Positions 11,193 to 21,283 of a DNA stretch of 64,000 nucleotides are shown one piece after another. The stretch is from Chimonanthus salicifolius. Lineage: Eukaryota > Streptophyta > Magnoliopsida > Laurales > Calycanthaceae. Positions within the stretch are counted from its first letter, which is position 1. Each line of letters starts with the position of its first letter. Location: NCBI GenBank assembly GCA_013350335.1, contig CM023540.1, forward strand, positions 45,491,222-45,555,221. Reading direction: 5' to 3'. The notes beneath the pieces were generated by a model. It saw only the letters and a program-made list of their open reading frames with translations, was not told where the DNA came from and made no database searches. The position numbers and the translations under genes were made by a program.

Positions 11193-11265
11193 TTACACAG
11201 TGTATTTTTGGAAAGAGAGTTCAAGAAAGAGGGAGAGGAAAAAATTAAAATGGAAAGGGTGTAGG

Positions 11266-11430
11266 GTGATTGGTTCGAATGAATGGGTGTGATTGGTTCG
11301 AATGAATGGGGGTGATTGGTTCGAATGAATGGGTGTGATTGGTTCGAATGAATGGGGGTGATTGGTTCGAATGAATGGGTATGATTGGTTCGAATGAATG
11401 GGGGTGATTGGTTCGAATGAATGGAGAGAG
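11266..11430 (+). repeat. 23-bp tandem repeat upstream of the second MULE gene
   Basis: Seven units of about 23 bp (TGATTGGTTCGAATGAATGG plus GTG) start at 11271, 11294, 11317, 11340, 11363, 11386 and 11409. The array lies just upstream of the minus-strand start at 11192, in its promoter or leader. It is followed by a GA-rich tract at 11461-11575. Each unit carries the TTCGAATGAATGG word of the TIR, so the array probably grew from TIR sequence. Confidence 0.8.
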
Positions 11431-11639
11431 GTTCGAATGAATGGGGGATTTCCGAATGATTGGGAGAGGGAGAGGGAGAGGGAGAGGAAGAGGAAGAGGG
11501 AGCTGGGAATGAGGGAGGGGAAACCTGAGAATGAAGGAGCCGGAGCAGGAGAGGGAGAGGGCGAGGGAGAGCTTCGGTTTAGAGAGGGAAAACTTCGGTT
11601 TAGGGTTTCGAAGAAAAGAAAGAGGGTTAGGGTTTGATT

Positions 11640-12478
11640 CGATCGATGGATTCGATTGAATGAATGGATGGCTTATATATAAGTCGTCATTCGTTTGAAT
11701 GAATCAGTCAATTCATTCGAATGAATGACACCTTATATGTCATTCGTTCGAATAAATTGACTGATTCATTGGAACGAATGACATATAAATGTCATTCATT
11801 AGAATGAATTGACTGATTCATTGGAACGAATGGCATATAAATGTCATTCATTCAAATGAATGGGTTGATTAATTCGAACGAATGACATTCGAGAGAAGGA
11901 CTGTCATTTTCTAGTCCTCTCTGATACATTCGTTCGAATGAATCAAGCCATTCATTTGAATGAATACACGTATATATGCCATTCGTTCGAATGAATGGAT
12001 TGATTCATTCGAATGAATGAACATAACTGTCATTCATTCGAATGAATGGATTGATTCATTCGAACGAATGACATTCGATCGAAGGACTGTTATTTTCCAG
12101 TCCCCTTTGATTCATTTGTTCGAATAAATGAATGGATTCATTCGAACGAATGAACAACTTCTGTCCATTCATTCGAATGAATGGAATTTACACTGGGGAA
12201 TTCGTTCGAATGAATGGATTTTACACATGGGCATTCGTTCGAATGAGTCAAAATCTCAGTAGGATGCATGTATTCATTCGAACGAATCCGAAATGAACTG
12301 GGAATTCGTTCGAATGAATGAAAACAGAGGGGGTATGCGTCCATTCGTTCGAACGAATGACGAAATGAACTGGAAATTCGTTCGAACGAATGGAAATGCG
12401 AGTAAAATGGTAATTAGCCACCTGCACCAAAAAACGGGTGTGTAGAGGTAGAAAAACTGGGTGTGTAAATCTCGCGCC
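11640..12478 (-). repeat. MULE right terminal inverted repeat, palindrome array
   Basis: Read on the minus strand from 12478, this arm repeats the left arm: GGCGCGAGATTTACACAC, CTCTACACACCCG, GTGGCTAATTACCATTTTAC, then the TTCGAA-centred palindromes with the same spacers (CCCCCTCTGTTTTCATTC, GAGATTTTGACTCATTC, CCCATGTGTAAAATCC). Point differences and small indels separate the arms. Confidence 0.85.
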
Positions 12479-12486
12479 TTAATTAT

Positions 12487-12799
12487 AATCTAAATTCATT
12501 CTACTCCCTCCTATGTGTTTCTCAAGAACATGCGGTTTATCCCTGAATCTGAAAACTAAGAGAATTACACATATGGACAACAGAGGACCAATTTGGATAA
12601 TTTTGTTCATATAAATCAGAAAATTCGTGGTTTAATCAACTAAAATGTGAGTCAGATAAAATGAAAGTGTTTTCTTATTTCAAATATGTAAAAAATATTT
12701 CTTTTTTAAATAAATGTGATTTGCTTTGTTTCTCTAACCAAAGACGTGTCTCTATCTGACAAATAATATTCTCTCTTCAAATAAATTTCTAGATATATC
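12487..12799. other. AT-rich intergenic DNA
   Basis: Nothing recognisable is seen. Confidence 0.4.
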
Positions 12800-12885
12800 A
12801 AAAGGTCACTTTCCATAAAGTTACTTGATGCGTGAATAGAGAGACTTGTACATGTCCAATGATTAATAAGATGCTCTAAAAACTT
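12800..12885 (+). repeat. SINE copy 3, fragment
   Basis: The segment from GGTCACTTTCCATAAAGTTA through AGAGAGACTTGTACATGTCC to AAGATGCTCTAAAA matches the 3' two thirds of the SINE family in plus orientation. The head with box B is missing. Confidence 0.55.
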
Positions 12886-13654
12886 TGAACACTTTTGATC
12901 ATAAAAAAGACTTCTAAATGAAAATTGAAGGTCAATTTAGATACTAATTGAATGACTACAGTCGTGAATGGAATGAAAGAGATCCAAGTCTTCTTAAGCT
13001 GCTGTCTGCTTATTATTAAATCTATTTTCTTGTAAACAACTTCTAACATGGATCATGTCCCTATTCTACCACAAACTCTCTAGAATGAAGGTTCGCATTA
13101 AAAAAATTATAGCTGAAAAATGCCTATTTTCTAAAGATTTGACCAGTTCTCTATATTTGTTAGGCACCCATTTCTTCTTCAGATGGGGCACATGAGTTAA
13201 TGAGATCAGAGAGAACTGTTGTTGACTCGCTTGTAGAGATTTGTGGGTAATTTGGCTTGAAAAATGAACTCCTTTATATTATTACAAATAGATTATAGTA
13301 ATGTTTTAAAAATTATTTTTGAAATATTGAAACTTTGTGTAGATTGAATGGAAAGTTGTTACAGTTTTTTTTAATATAATTTCTTGACAATTGATTATGA
13401 AAATTGTTAAAGGTTATTGACCATGTGCTTATTGTTATTGTTTTAACCTTATTTAATGCAATAACAACTGCTTTATATATTTTTAATTTTAAAGTTATGT
13501 GATAATCTAAAATATATTAAAATAACATAGGCACAATTATAGACATAATAAATTATTCTCTCTAATCAAATGATAAATATCAGTTAATGCAAAAACCAAC
13601 TTCAGCTCATTGGACTCATATATCAAGCACTAAAATACAAGATAATCACAATCC
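12886..13654. other. AT-rich intergenic DNA
   Basis: No gene or bounded repeat is seen. Confidence 0.4.
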
Positions 13655-13815
13655 AAAGAGGTTGGAGTGATGACTAACTTCGATTTCAACTCTACTCTAA
13701 AGGGTCACTCCTCGAAAATTTATCCGATGCATCTGGGTAAAGAGGTTTGCACATGTCCCAAAAATTAGTCGAATGCTCTAAGAGGCAAGGACACCTTACT
13801 AAAAGAAAAAACAAT
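13655..13815 (+). repeat. SINE copy 4
   Basis: The copy runs in plus orientation: a box-A-like GGTTGGAGTGATGACTAA, a box-B-like ACTTCGATTTCAACTC, then GGTCACTCCTCGAAAATTTA, AAGAGGTTTGCACATGTCCC, GAATGCTCTAAGAGGC and ACACCTTACTAAAAGAAAAA as the A-rich tail. Confidence 0.65.
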
Positions 13816-14580
13816 ATACTCATGCTCATCAATTACTAAAAGCACTTAATTAATAATCTCCATAATTTAAGGTTAGTTGATATTTTTATGGGGAAATAAT
13901 ATGCATGCCATGTATTTGTACTTGTAGGCACACGTCAAATCACCATGTTAAATTCAATGTTGTAAATTAATCGGAATACAAAAATGCAACTCATTAATGT
14001 TTTTATCTATTCAATATATATTTGTAAATAAGCAATTTATTGAAAAAATAATTTCAATTTCATATTTAATATCATTTTCTATGAAAAGGTACAAATGGTC
14101 ACATGTGTACATGCTTACCCTATGTAATTTGTGCATACCCGACATGAATATAAAGTCCAAAGAAATAATCATTTTTATCAATCAAGATCATGCTTCTTAA
14201 TTTTTTTAAACTTTGTATAACTTTAAATTTTTTTAATTTATATTTTTCCCTTTAAATCTTGATTGTATTGACTCGTTTAAAACTCCTTCTTTAGCTTGTT
14301 CATACATAAAATTTTCCAATAGCTTTTTCAACATGGACAAAATGGAAAAAATTATCTAAATGAGAGTTCTGAATTTAATACTCTACAATCTACCATGCAT
14401 GCTACAAAAATTCTTAGCCTATATTTCAATGATGAGATTGAGATCTCAAAATAAAGAATTCCCCTAATTCAAGAGAATCTAAGAGAAGCCCTGTCTTTTG
14501 AGGTATTGTAAAAAAATAATTAAAAATAAGAAAAATAAAGAAGTTAAAATAATTTTTCAATGTCCTCATGTGTGTATTTT
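13816..14580. other. AT-rich intergenic DNA
   Basis: No gene is seen. Short open frames here have AT-driven composition and no motif. Confidence 0.4.
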
Positions 14581-14660
14581 GTTAAGAGTGAGATTTGAAC
14601 CCACGCCCTTTCGGACCAGAACCTTAATCTGGCGCCTTAGACCAACTCGGCCATCTCAAC
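14581..14660 (-). tRNA. tRNA-Leu, anticodon AAG
   Basis: The 80-nt minus-strand sequence folds as a class II cloverleaf. The acceptor is GTTGAGA paired with TCTTAAC. The D arm begins TGGCCGAGTTGGTCTAAGGC. The anticodon arm is CCAGA-TTAAGGT-TCTGG with AAG at positions 34-36. The variable arm is long, as expected for leucine. The T arm is GTGGG-TTCAAAT-CTCAC. Both internal promoter boxes are present (A: TGGCCGAGTTGG; B: GGTTCAAATCT). There is no intron and no encoded CCA, as expected for a nuclear gene. It decodes CUU and, with inosine, CUC. Confidence 0.95.
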
Positions 14661-15525
14661 TTGTTGACAAATAAATTAGGTAAAGTTAAATGTCCTGACA
14701 TCAAGAAATCATATTAATTAGTTAAAGTGTGATCACAAGACCTTCCACATATTCAACTCTATCACATGGTCCGGGTCCTGCCCAGTGGGCCTTAAATTAA
14801 GTCCTAAATTTCTTTCCTTAAATATTTCTATTTATGTGGGTAATGAATGCGATGTTCTCCTTAACAAAGGGATCTCATTTTATTTTGGGTGTAATTTTCT
14901 TCTATTTTGACGAAGTGGGCAATGTGAGATGAAATTCGAGGGTGGATCTGCTATAGAGAAATGCTTTGGGAGAATAATGCTCTTCTCCTAACATAATTTA
15001 GTATCTAATTCTTAAGATTAGGAAAATTGGAGTAAAAAATTGGTTCAACCCATCCGTCGGTCAGCCATTCGGATCTTGATTGCGTATCGGACTTCATTTT
15101 TTTAGTATGTTGAGGCCGGCGTATAAACCGTATTTTTTACATGTGGAAAACAAAATGAATTAATTGAGGTTATCCAAGATTCCAAGACTCGAGAAAAAAT
15201 AGAGTATTGAGTGAATCCGATTATAACCAACTTTCTATTATCTCAAATCAATGTTCAAATCACTACAACGAAGAATTCTAGGACAAGGTACAGAAAATAC
15301 AACTTTTCTTTCTTAAATTCCTTGAAGAGTTCAATAATTTGGAAAAGTTGTAGAAAAAAATACAATTTTTTTTTTTTTGTTTTTTCTATTTTGTTGTTTG
15401 TGTGTGGTTGAGAATGTGATTTTCTCCCAACACTCTTAATATGTGTTCTATTGTATATCGACAATGAAAACTGCATAACACTATCTCTAGTGGCAAGAAT
15501 TGTTGGCTATCACAGAAGCATTGTA
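14661..15525. other. Intergenic DNA
   Basis: I see no gene. The stretch at about 15240-15480 is AT-rich with an AAAA/TTTT run and no coding pattern. Confidence 0.4.
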
Positions 15526-15636
15526 AGGGCCGGCCCTAGCTATAGGCGAAGTAGGCGGTCGCCTAGGGCCCCCCAGTCCATAAGCTCCTTTACTATATGT
15601 TAAATAGTTAATAATATATAATTGAAGCATAAGTTC

Positions 15637-15740
15637 ATTCTTGTCCAATCGGTTAGACTTGTCTTTTTGTAAGTTCGGGACCCGGGATCAAATCCACGCT
15701 GCGTTATTAATAATAAATTTTTGTATTTTTATCAAGTTAT
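15637..15740 (+). repeat. tRNA-derived SINE-like fragment
   Basis: CGGTTAGACTTG resembles box A and GGATCAAATCC resembles box B, about 30 bp apart. An AT-rich tail follows. No target duplication is visible. The copy lies inside the hAT element. Confidence 0.4.
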
Positions 15741-15782
15741 TTAATAATAATAATAATAATTAACAATAATTTGAATTAATAC

Positions 15783-16370
15783 TTTTTTTTTGAGCAGTCA
15801 CAAGAAAATTCATTAAGAGAAGAGGAAGAGTACAAATAAAGAAGATGGTCTAGAAGTATTAGACCACAAAAAGAAAAAAAGAAAAAGAAAAATACAACCG
15901 AGAAGATTAGAAAAGATACAGGCCCTCCCAAAGGCTTTCCACCCCCATTTTGGCGAAATAATCCGCCACACCATTAGCCGATCGTCCAATTTTAACAAAC
16001 GATACACCCAATTCGTTTGCTAGCTCTCTTACCTCCCTCACCACGTTGGTTAATCTCCAAGGTGGGCATCGCAAACCAGATGCCCATTTGAAAGTATCTG
16101 CTGAGTCCCCTTCAATGATTAGATTTCCATGACCAAAGTGTGTCCAAATTAGAAGAGCTCTCCTGATGCTAAGAATTTCAGCATCATTTGAATCCTTAAT
16201 ACCCACTGATTCATTGAAGACGATGTATGATTCTCCCTTATGATTTCTAAGCGCTACACCAATTCCTGCTTGCCCCGGTTTCCCTTTGGAGGCTCCATCA
16301 ATATTAAACTTCCACGTACCAAGTTGAGGTGGTTTCCAGCACTCAATCTTCTTAGTCTTCTGATTGTGAG
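15783..16370 (-). pseudogene. LINE 3' end with RNase H domain (part 1 of a split LINE)
   Basis: On the minus strand the domain reads WKFNIDGASKGKPGQAGIGV, then DAEILSIRRALLIW, IEGDSADTFKWASG and GRSANGVADYFAKMG. This is the RNase H type (RVT_3) found at the end of L1-like plant LINE ORF2 proteins, and the D-E-D-D positions are kept. The coding part is about 15907-16370. Downstream on the minus strand is a 3' untranslated region ending in an A run (Ts at 15783-15792). The 5' side is cut at 16370 by the solo-LTR-like insertion and resumes at 19202. The domain is in one open frame but is separated from any reverse transcriptase, so it is dead. Confidence 0.85.
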
Positions 16371-19201
16371 TGTAACACCCCGCCCTTTTCACTCTAAAAT
16401 CAGAGTATATTTTTTTTTTAATATATAAACAAGTGTGATAAGAGCGGGATGTCACGACGCGAGCTAAGTCCGGACTTCTAAAATCCGATCCTTAACTGGC
16501 CAAACCCATATGTGCATGGACTAAGTCCATGTGAAACATTTCACATACGGTACTAAGTAAAACTTGCGGAATATTATTAAATCTAACTGCGGAATTATAA
16601 TGGAACCTAAGACTATTCCATTTTATTAGATAGCAAAGTACATTGTCATTTTTCCAAAGTTATCTTAACTTAATCAATCATTCCAAACCATACCAAACCA
16701 TAGCAATTATTAACTAAGTGATTACATGTCCATGTAAACTTAAATAAAAAGATCCATAAATAAATTCAATCAAAAGCCCAAGTTCCTATGCTTAGCTTTC
16801 CTCGTAATCCCCAGCCTTTGCCTTTCCCTTTCCTTTTCCTGCATCATCCTCTAAGGATAGAAATAGGGCGTTAGATCAACGCGCCCAGTAGGTCTTCTGA
16901 TTAGGGCTACCACAAAGTTAGAGTATAAAACATGCAAATAATATAAAAATACGTGTCATCAAAATCTTACAAAAGAATGCTATGTATGTGATGCAAATGT
17001 AATGAGTCCCACCCATCACAAATATACACAGCCTCCCTCCACATTGGTTGTTCAGACGCCTCGACGGAGTGTGGACCCTCCGGTTTCCCTTGATGGGAAT
17101 TCTTATTATCAAGATACCACCACACAGGTTTTTCGGACGCCCCGACGGAGTGTGGACCCTCCGGCTACATAACCACCACCCCATGCCATGCATGAGATGT
17201 CAATGAATACATGATACATGCCATTTGGAAATATATTCTAACATTTCATAATCCCATTTTGAACATAATACATTAACATAAACTACTCATAAAAATCATG
17301 ATAAACATCACATATGAGAATGGTTACAAAGAGGTAGGAAAACCTACCTAAAAATCACTTTGAAAGTCCGTTCTTCTTAAACCGTCACCCGCTCACGAAT
17401 GCGCACCGTTTAAGAGATTCCGTCACCTTGTTACATAATAATAAATTAAACTTAAATCCCATTTGATTTCCATTTTAAGCCTAAGACCACAAACACCAAC
17501 TTGTGGGGTTCGGCCATACTCCATGGCCGAACCTCACCCTTTTTAATTTTGGTCCCATTTATTTTCAAGTCCATTAATCTCATCATTTAAATAGCAGTCC
17601 TCTATTATTTGTAATAACCCAAGTCCATAAAAAAATATTACCCATTTAATCCCTTCCATATCCATGGCAACCTATCATGTTTCCCCCCACCCCATATTAC
17701 TTTTATACCATGTAGAATGACTAATATTCTTCCCTTAAAAGGTCCTTTAAACTCTTAAACATGCATTCACCAATTCCATGTTTTGAAAACCTTATAATAA
17801 AATTAGTGCACAAAATAATCCTAGTGGGGTTCGGCCATACAACATGGCCGAACCTCACCTATTCATCCTTGTTCTTCCATTGGACTGATTTAATCAACAT
17901 CTAAGTTTTCATCCATTTAAAAATCCTTTTAAGATTATCATAATGTCCCATAATCTTCAGTCCTCAAAATGACAAAGTCTTTCCATGGGGTTCGGCCATA
18001 CCCTTGGCCGAACCATATAGTTCTTTTAAACAAAATTTAAATAAATAACACTCACCAGTTCCGCGACTCCTCCGGTCTTTCTTTGCTCTTTCTTCCTTCC
18101 TTTCTTCCTTAGCCCTTTTTTTTTTTTCCCCTCCTTTCTCTTGCTTCTTTGGCCGAGACTGATCTTGATCAATACCACTCCTCCAAAAATGGTTCTGTCA
18201 AGAGGGTCTGTTCTTAAGAGAATCGGCTTGAGTGCAATGTAACCTCTAATTCCTTTTTCTCTCTTGTCTTGTGAGTGATCGGCTAAGAGAGAGTGTGAGG
18301 GAGAGAGATAACCAAATGGAATTATCTTCCCTATCTCACATGAGATAGAAATCTCAATCCTCCAACGTGTAGGCATTTGAATTTGAATTTTTTTTAAAGA
18401 TAATACCATCTCCTTCATCTCTTCATGTATATCCATGTTTTGATTTTTAAACCACAAACCTCTACTCCCCTCCTTTCAACGTGTATGCCACATTTGAATT
18501 GTAAAACAAACCAAAATCTTCATTATCTCTCATTATCTTTCTTATCTCTTCATAAGATGAAAACTCCAAGACTTCCACATGTGCCTTTGAATTTGAATTT
18601 TGAGATGTAAAACCGTCCCCTTGGTTTGAATTTGAAAAATTAGACCATATCCATCTCCATCATGTGTCATCATTTTGAATTTTAAATATAGCTTCCTCCA
18701 TCTCTTCTATGTTTAAATTTTGAAACAAACCAATCTCCTCCATCTTCTCCAACATTTGAATTTTGAAATAAAATAACTCCTTTGTCTCTTTTGAATTTAA
18801 AATCCAAAACCATCCAATCCATTCATCTCATTTGAATTTGAAATCCAACTGTCCAACCCATTCATCTCATTTGAATTTGAACTTTAAATATATTCCATTT
18901 GCTTAAATTTCAAATATTAATCCCATCTCATTTGTTTGAATTTCGAATATAGAACCATCCACCATTTTGAATTTAAATTCAAAATGTGAAGGCCGTCCAA
19001 TCCAATTATTTGAATTTAACTCAACTCACTTGGTGGTCAACGAAGTCAAACACGCCCCAATGGGTCCCAATTGGACATTTTGACCCAATTAGCAATTTTG
19101 ACCCAATTGAATATATCTTACCCAATTGTTCCAATTGTAACCTTATCCAATAAATGACAAATTTCATAAATATAAGTAATATAAAATTCCAAGGTGTTAT
19201 A
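16371..19201. mobile_element. Solo-LTR-like element A, 2.8 kb, split a LINE
   Basis: The element begins TGTAACACCCCGCCC and ends CCAAGGTGTTATA. It is flanked by a perfect 5-bp duplication, GTGAG, at 16366-16370 and 19202-19206, and the LINE reading continues across the join. Its first 160 bp (AAAATCAGAGTATATTTTTT, GATGTCACGACGCGAGCTAA, CCTTAACTGGCCAA) match element B at 28554-31098, and both contain a CTCCGGTCTTTCTTT segment near their right third. I find no gag or pol, primer-binding site or paired repeat, so a solo LTR or terminal-repeat derivative is most likely. It holds three copies of the GGTTCGGCCAT hairpin and an imperfect duplication around 17040-17165 (CGACGGAGTGTGGACCCTCC). Confidence 0.75.
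17505..18014. repeat. Three hairpins GGGGTTCGGCCAT...ATGGCCGAACC in element A
   Basis: The hairpins lie at 17505-17533, 17826-17854 and 17987-18014. Arms are 11-13 bases and loops about 5 bases. Loop sequences differ (ACTCC, ACAAC, ACCCT) while the arms are conserved. The last has a slightly shorter right arm. Confidence 0.85.
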
Positions 19202-19660
19202 GTGAGTCAGCATACAACCATCCCATGATAACAAAAGATCATTAATCTTGAGCCCTTTAAAGTTAGAATCCGCCACTAACCATGTGAACTATCTTCATTT
19301 TGCTTTTTGGAAAAGGTCATTTTCAGAAGAGGATATTCCTTCGAAAAGTCTTGCGTTCCTCTCCTTCCAAAGAGACCATACAATCACAGCCGGAAGCAAA
19401 TGCCATGCATATTTCAATCTAGGTTTCAATCTCGACAAGTACCAAGTGTCCAAACAGTGACACATGAGTTTGCAAAAACCCAAGGAATACCTAGTAATGA
19501 GATGAATTTTGTCCATAAACCTTTTGCCACCACACATTTTACAAACAAGTGATTCACATCTTCTAAAGCTGAGTCACAAAGAACACAAGTCATAATACTA
19601 CTTGAAATCATTTGACTATTTGATAATTTTTCTACTCTATTTAAAGCGCAGGTTTCTTAA
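19202..19660 (-). pseudogene. LINE zinc-binding reverse-transcriptase tail (part 2 of the split LINE)
   Basis: The minus strand reads TCALNRVEKLSNSQMIS, then CVLCDSALEDVNHLFVKC, a Cys-His cluster of the zf-RVT type, then WHLLPAVIVWSLWKERNARL, which is typical of plant L1 ORF2 proteins between the reverse transcriptase and RNase H. The frame changes between the two motifs (around 19430-19530). Its 3' continuation is the RNase H fragment at 15783-16370, from which it was separated by element A. Upstream the sequence turns AT-rich near 19665, so the LINE is 5'-truncated, as most are. Confidence 0.85.
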
Positions 19661-20150
19661 AAAATTAAGATAATGATAGTAACAATCATAATAATTATTA
19701 TTATAATCCTCATTTTATTGAGTTTAATAATAATAATAATAAAATAATTTTAATTAATAAATAATCTTTTAAAATATATCTATCATCTAAATAAAGAGAA
19801 AGAGAAATCTATATTGAGTTGATAATTTTGAATTAAATATAATTTAAAGCTTTTAAAATTTGAAGAGATGAAAAAACATAACTTTATTCATTTGATCAAT
19901 GTAGATTTTATTAGAAGTAATATACAAGTATAAATCATTATAATTAAGATAATTTTTAATTTTTAATTTTTTAAAAAATACAAAAAATTTGAAAAATTAA
20001 AATAATAATAATATCTTCGTTTCAAATGAGAATTTGTGTCAGTGTCACACTCGAATATGATAAAAGATGCAGTACCAAAAGAATGAATTGCCAAATTATA
20101 TAAAAAGAATGAATTGTTTTTTTCCAAATGCATGAATTGCTTATATAATA

Positions 20151-20354
20151 ATGTTGATTATACCAGTTTTAATTACCTATGTAGAAATAAGTTTTTCAAA
20201 GTTAAAACTGATAAAATCTTATCTTCGGTCTACAATGTCACAAGAAAGATTGAATGGATTAGCTATCTTATCTATTGAAAAATAAATGTTAAAAAAACTT
20301 GAATATATTAATTTAATTAGTAATTTTGCATCTCAAAATAAAAATAAATTTTAA
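20151..20354 (+). pseudogene. hAT transposase C-terminal dimerisation end, fragment
   Basis: One frame from 20151 reads through FSKLKLIKSYLRSTMSQERL and NGLAILSIEK to TAA at 20283. It continues in the same frame with LKKLEYINLISNFASQN to TAA at 20352. This is the conserved C-terminal end of the hAT transposases annotated in plants as zinc finger MYM-type 1-like/TTF-type, where the hAT dimerisation region precedes the final stop. The first stop replaces the Glu codon usual at this place. Nothing of the N-terminal zinc finger or catalytic core remains. A shorter relic of the same end lies at about 22440-22530 in the sister element. Confidence 0.8.
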
Positions 20355-20794
20355 ATAATACTTTGTTATAAATTTGATTATGATATTTTATTTAGTTTCA
20401 CACATTGTAAAAAAAAATTGTATGATTTTATTTTTTCTGAGTATATAAGGGCCCCATCTTAAAAACTCGCCTAGGGCCCCTGAAATCTCAGGGCCGGCCT
20501 TGAGGATTGTTTCATGGTTTGGATCAGTTTGTCTTGATGTAAGAGATAAAACTTAAAGAATGAACACTTTATTAGCAAACACTACATAAACGGAAGACTA
20601 AAATCATGTTCTAGCCTCAAAGAAAACTTACTTTCGTGAACCCATCCAAATAGATTACAAAGCTAACAAATCTACACCAAACTTGGTGACAGAGGATGGA
20701 AAGCTCGCTGAAGGACCATATCTTAGGCCCTTATATCCCAACAATCCAAAAACCAATCCATCCAAGTTAAAGTTACTAACTATGATTTGATTTT

Positions 20795-21000
20795 CGGTAC
20801 CTTTTTTTTACCAAGGTGTTCAGGCCTCTTAGAGTACCCTATTAATCTTCGGGGCATGTGCAAGCCTCTCTATCCACACACACTAAATAAATCTATAGGG
20901 AGTGACTTTTTGGAGTGGAGTGGAGTGGAAGTCGAACTCAAGACATCCGCTTCTTGAAGTGAATTCATGGCCATCACTCTAACTCCTTCGATACCTTGGT
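20795..21000 (-). repeat. SINE copy 5, near full length
   Basis: Read on the minus strand, this is the clearest member: a head with GGAGTTAGAGTGATGGCCAT (box-A region), box B GAGTTCGACTTCC, then AAAGTCACTCCC, AGAGAGGCTTGCACATGCCC, TAATAGGGTACTCTAAGAGG and CCTGAACACCTTGGTAAAAA. The flanks TTCGGTACC (left) and TTCGATACC (right) could be an imperfect target duplication. Confidence 0.7.
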
Positions 21001-21283
21001 TCCAAATTGAGTCTATCCTATGGTTAGATCCCTAATATATGTTGGTTTACCAAGATAGAACGCAAGGTTACTGATGAAATGGGCCCTAAACGGATGAGAT
21101 GGCTTTGACCATATCTGATTATCAAGAACTAGTTGGATCTGCTCCACTTAATGTCCCAATGCAAAAGCACTCCTCATATCAAGGTAGAAAAAGGATCCTA
21201 GGTGAGTCTAGGAGTTGCCTCCCGAGATACAAAGCTATAGGAAACCTCTGTGAAAGATGTTGAAATGCAAAGCTAAGGTTCCA

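Larger units (their letters stand above)
5287..12478. mobile_element. Mutator-like element (MULE), about 7.2 kb, long palindrome-rich TIRs
   Basis: The element starts GGCGCGAAATTTACACAC and ends with the inverted counterpart GTGTGTAAATCTCGCGCC. It is flanked by a perfect 8-bp direct repeat, TTAATTAT, at 5279-5286 and 12479-12486. The inverted arms are about 0.8 kb each and stay clearly alignable along their length. Inside are a FAR1-type MULE transposase gene (plus strand, 6692-8873) and a second gene on the minus strand (9268-11192), facing each other as mudrA and mudrB do in maize MuDR. Both genes are broken by stops and frameshifts, so this copy is dead unless helped in trans. The duplication is one base shorter than the usual 9-bp Mutator one. 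Confidence 0.9.
15525..20504 (+). mobile_element. hAT-family element with GGGCCGGCC ends, carrying nested insertions
   Basis: The left end is AAGGGCCGGCCCTAGC and the right end is CTCAGGGCCGGCCTTG; subterminally both have CGCCTAGGGCCCC. The flanks AGCATTGT (before) and AGGATTGT (after) agree at 7 of 8 bases, as expected for an 8-bp hAT duplication. The element keeps the C-terminal dimerisation end of a hAT transposase (20151-20354), which settles the superfamily. A LINE fragment (15783-16370 plus 19202-19660) lies inside it, and a solo-LTR-like element (16371-19201) lies inside the LINE. The rest of the transposase is gone. Confidence 0.7.

Noticed and set aside
12138..12430. Open frames in the MULE right arm with repeated HSNE-type residues
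   Set aside because: They are translations of the TTCGAA palindrome array.
18026..18457. 143-codon minus-strand open frame in element A
   Set aside because: It is a low-complexity Lys/Arg-rich end in non-coding LTR-like sequence, with no counterpart frame in element B.
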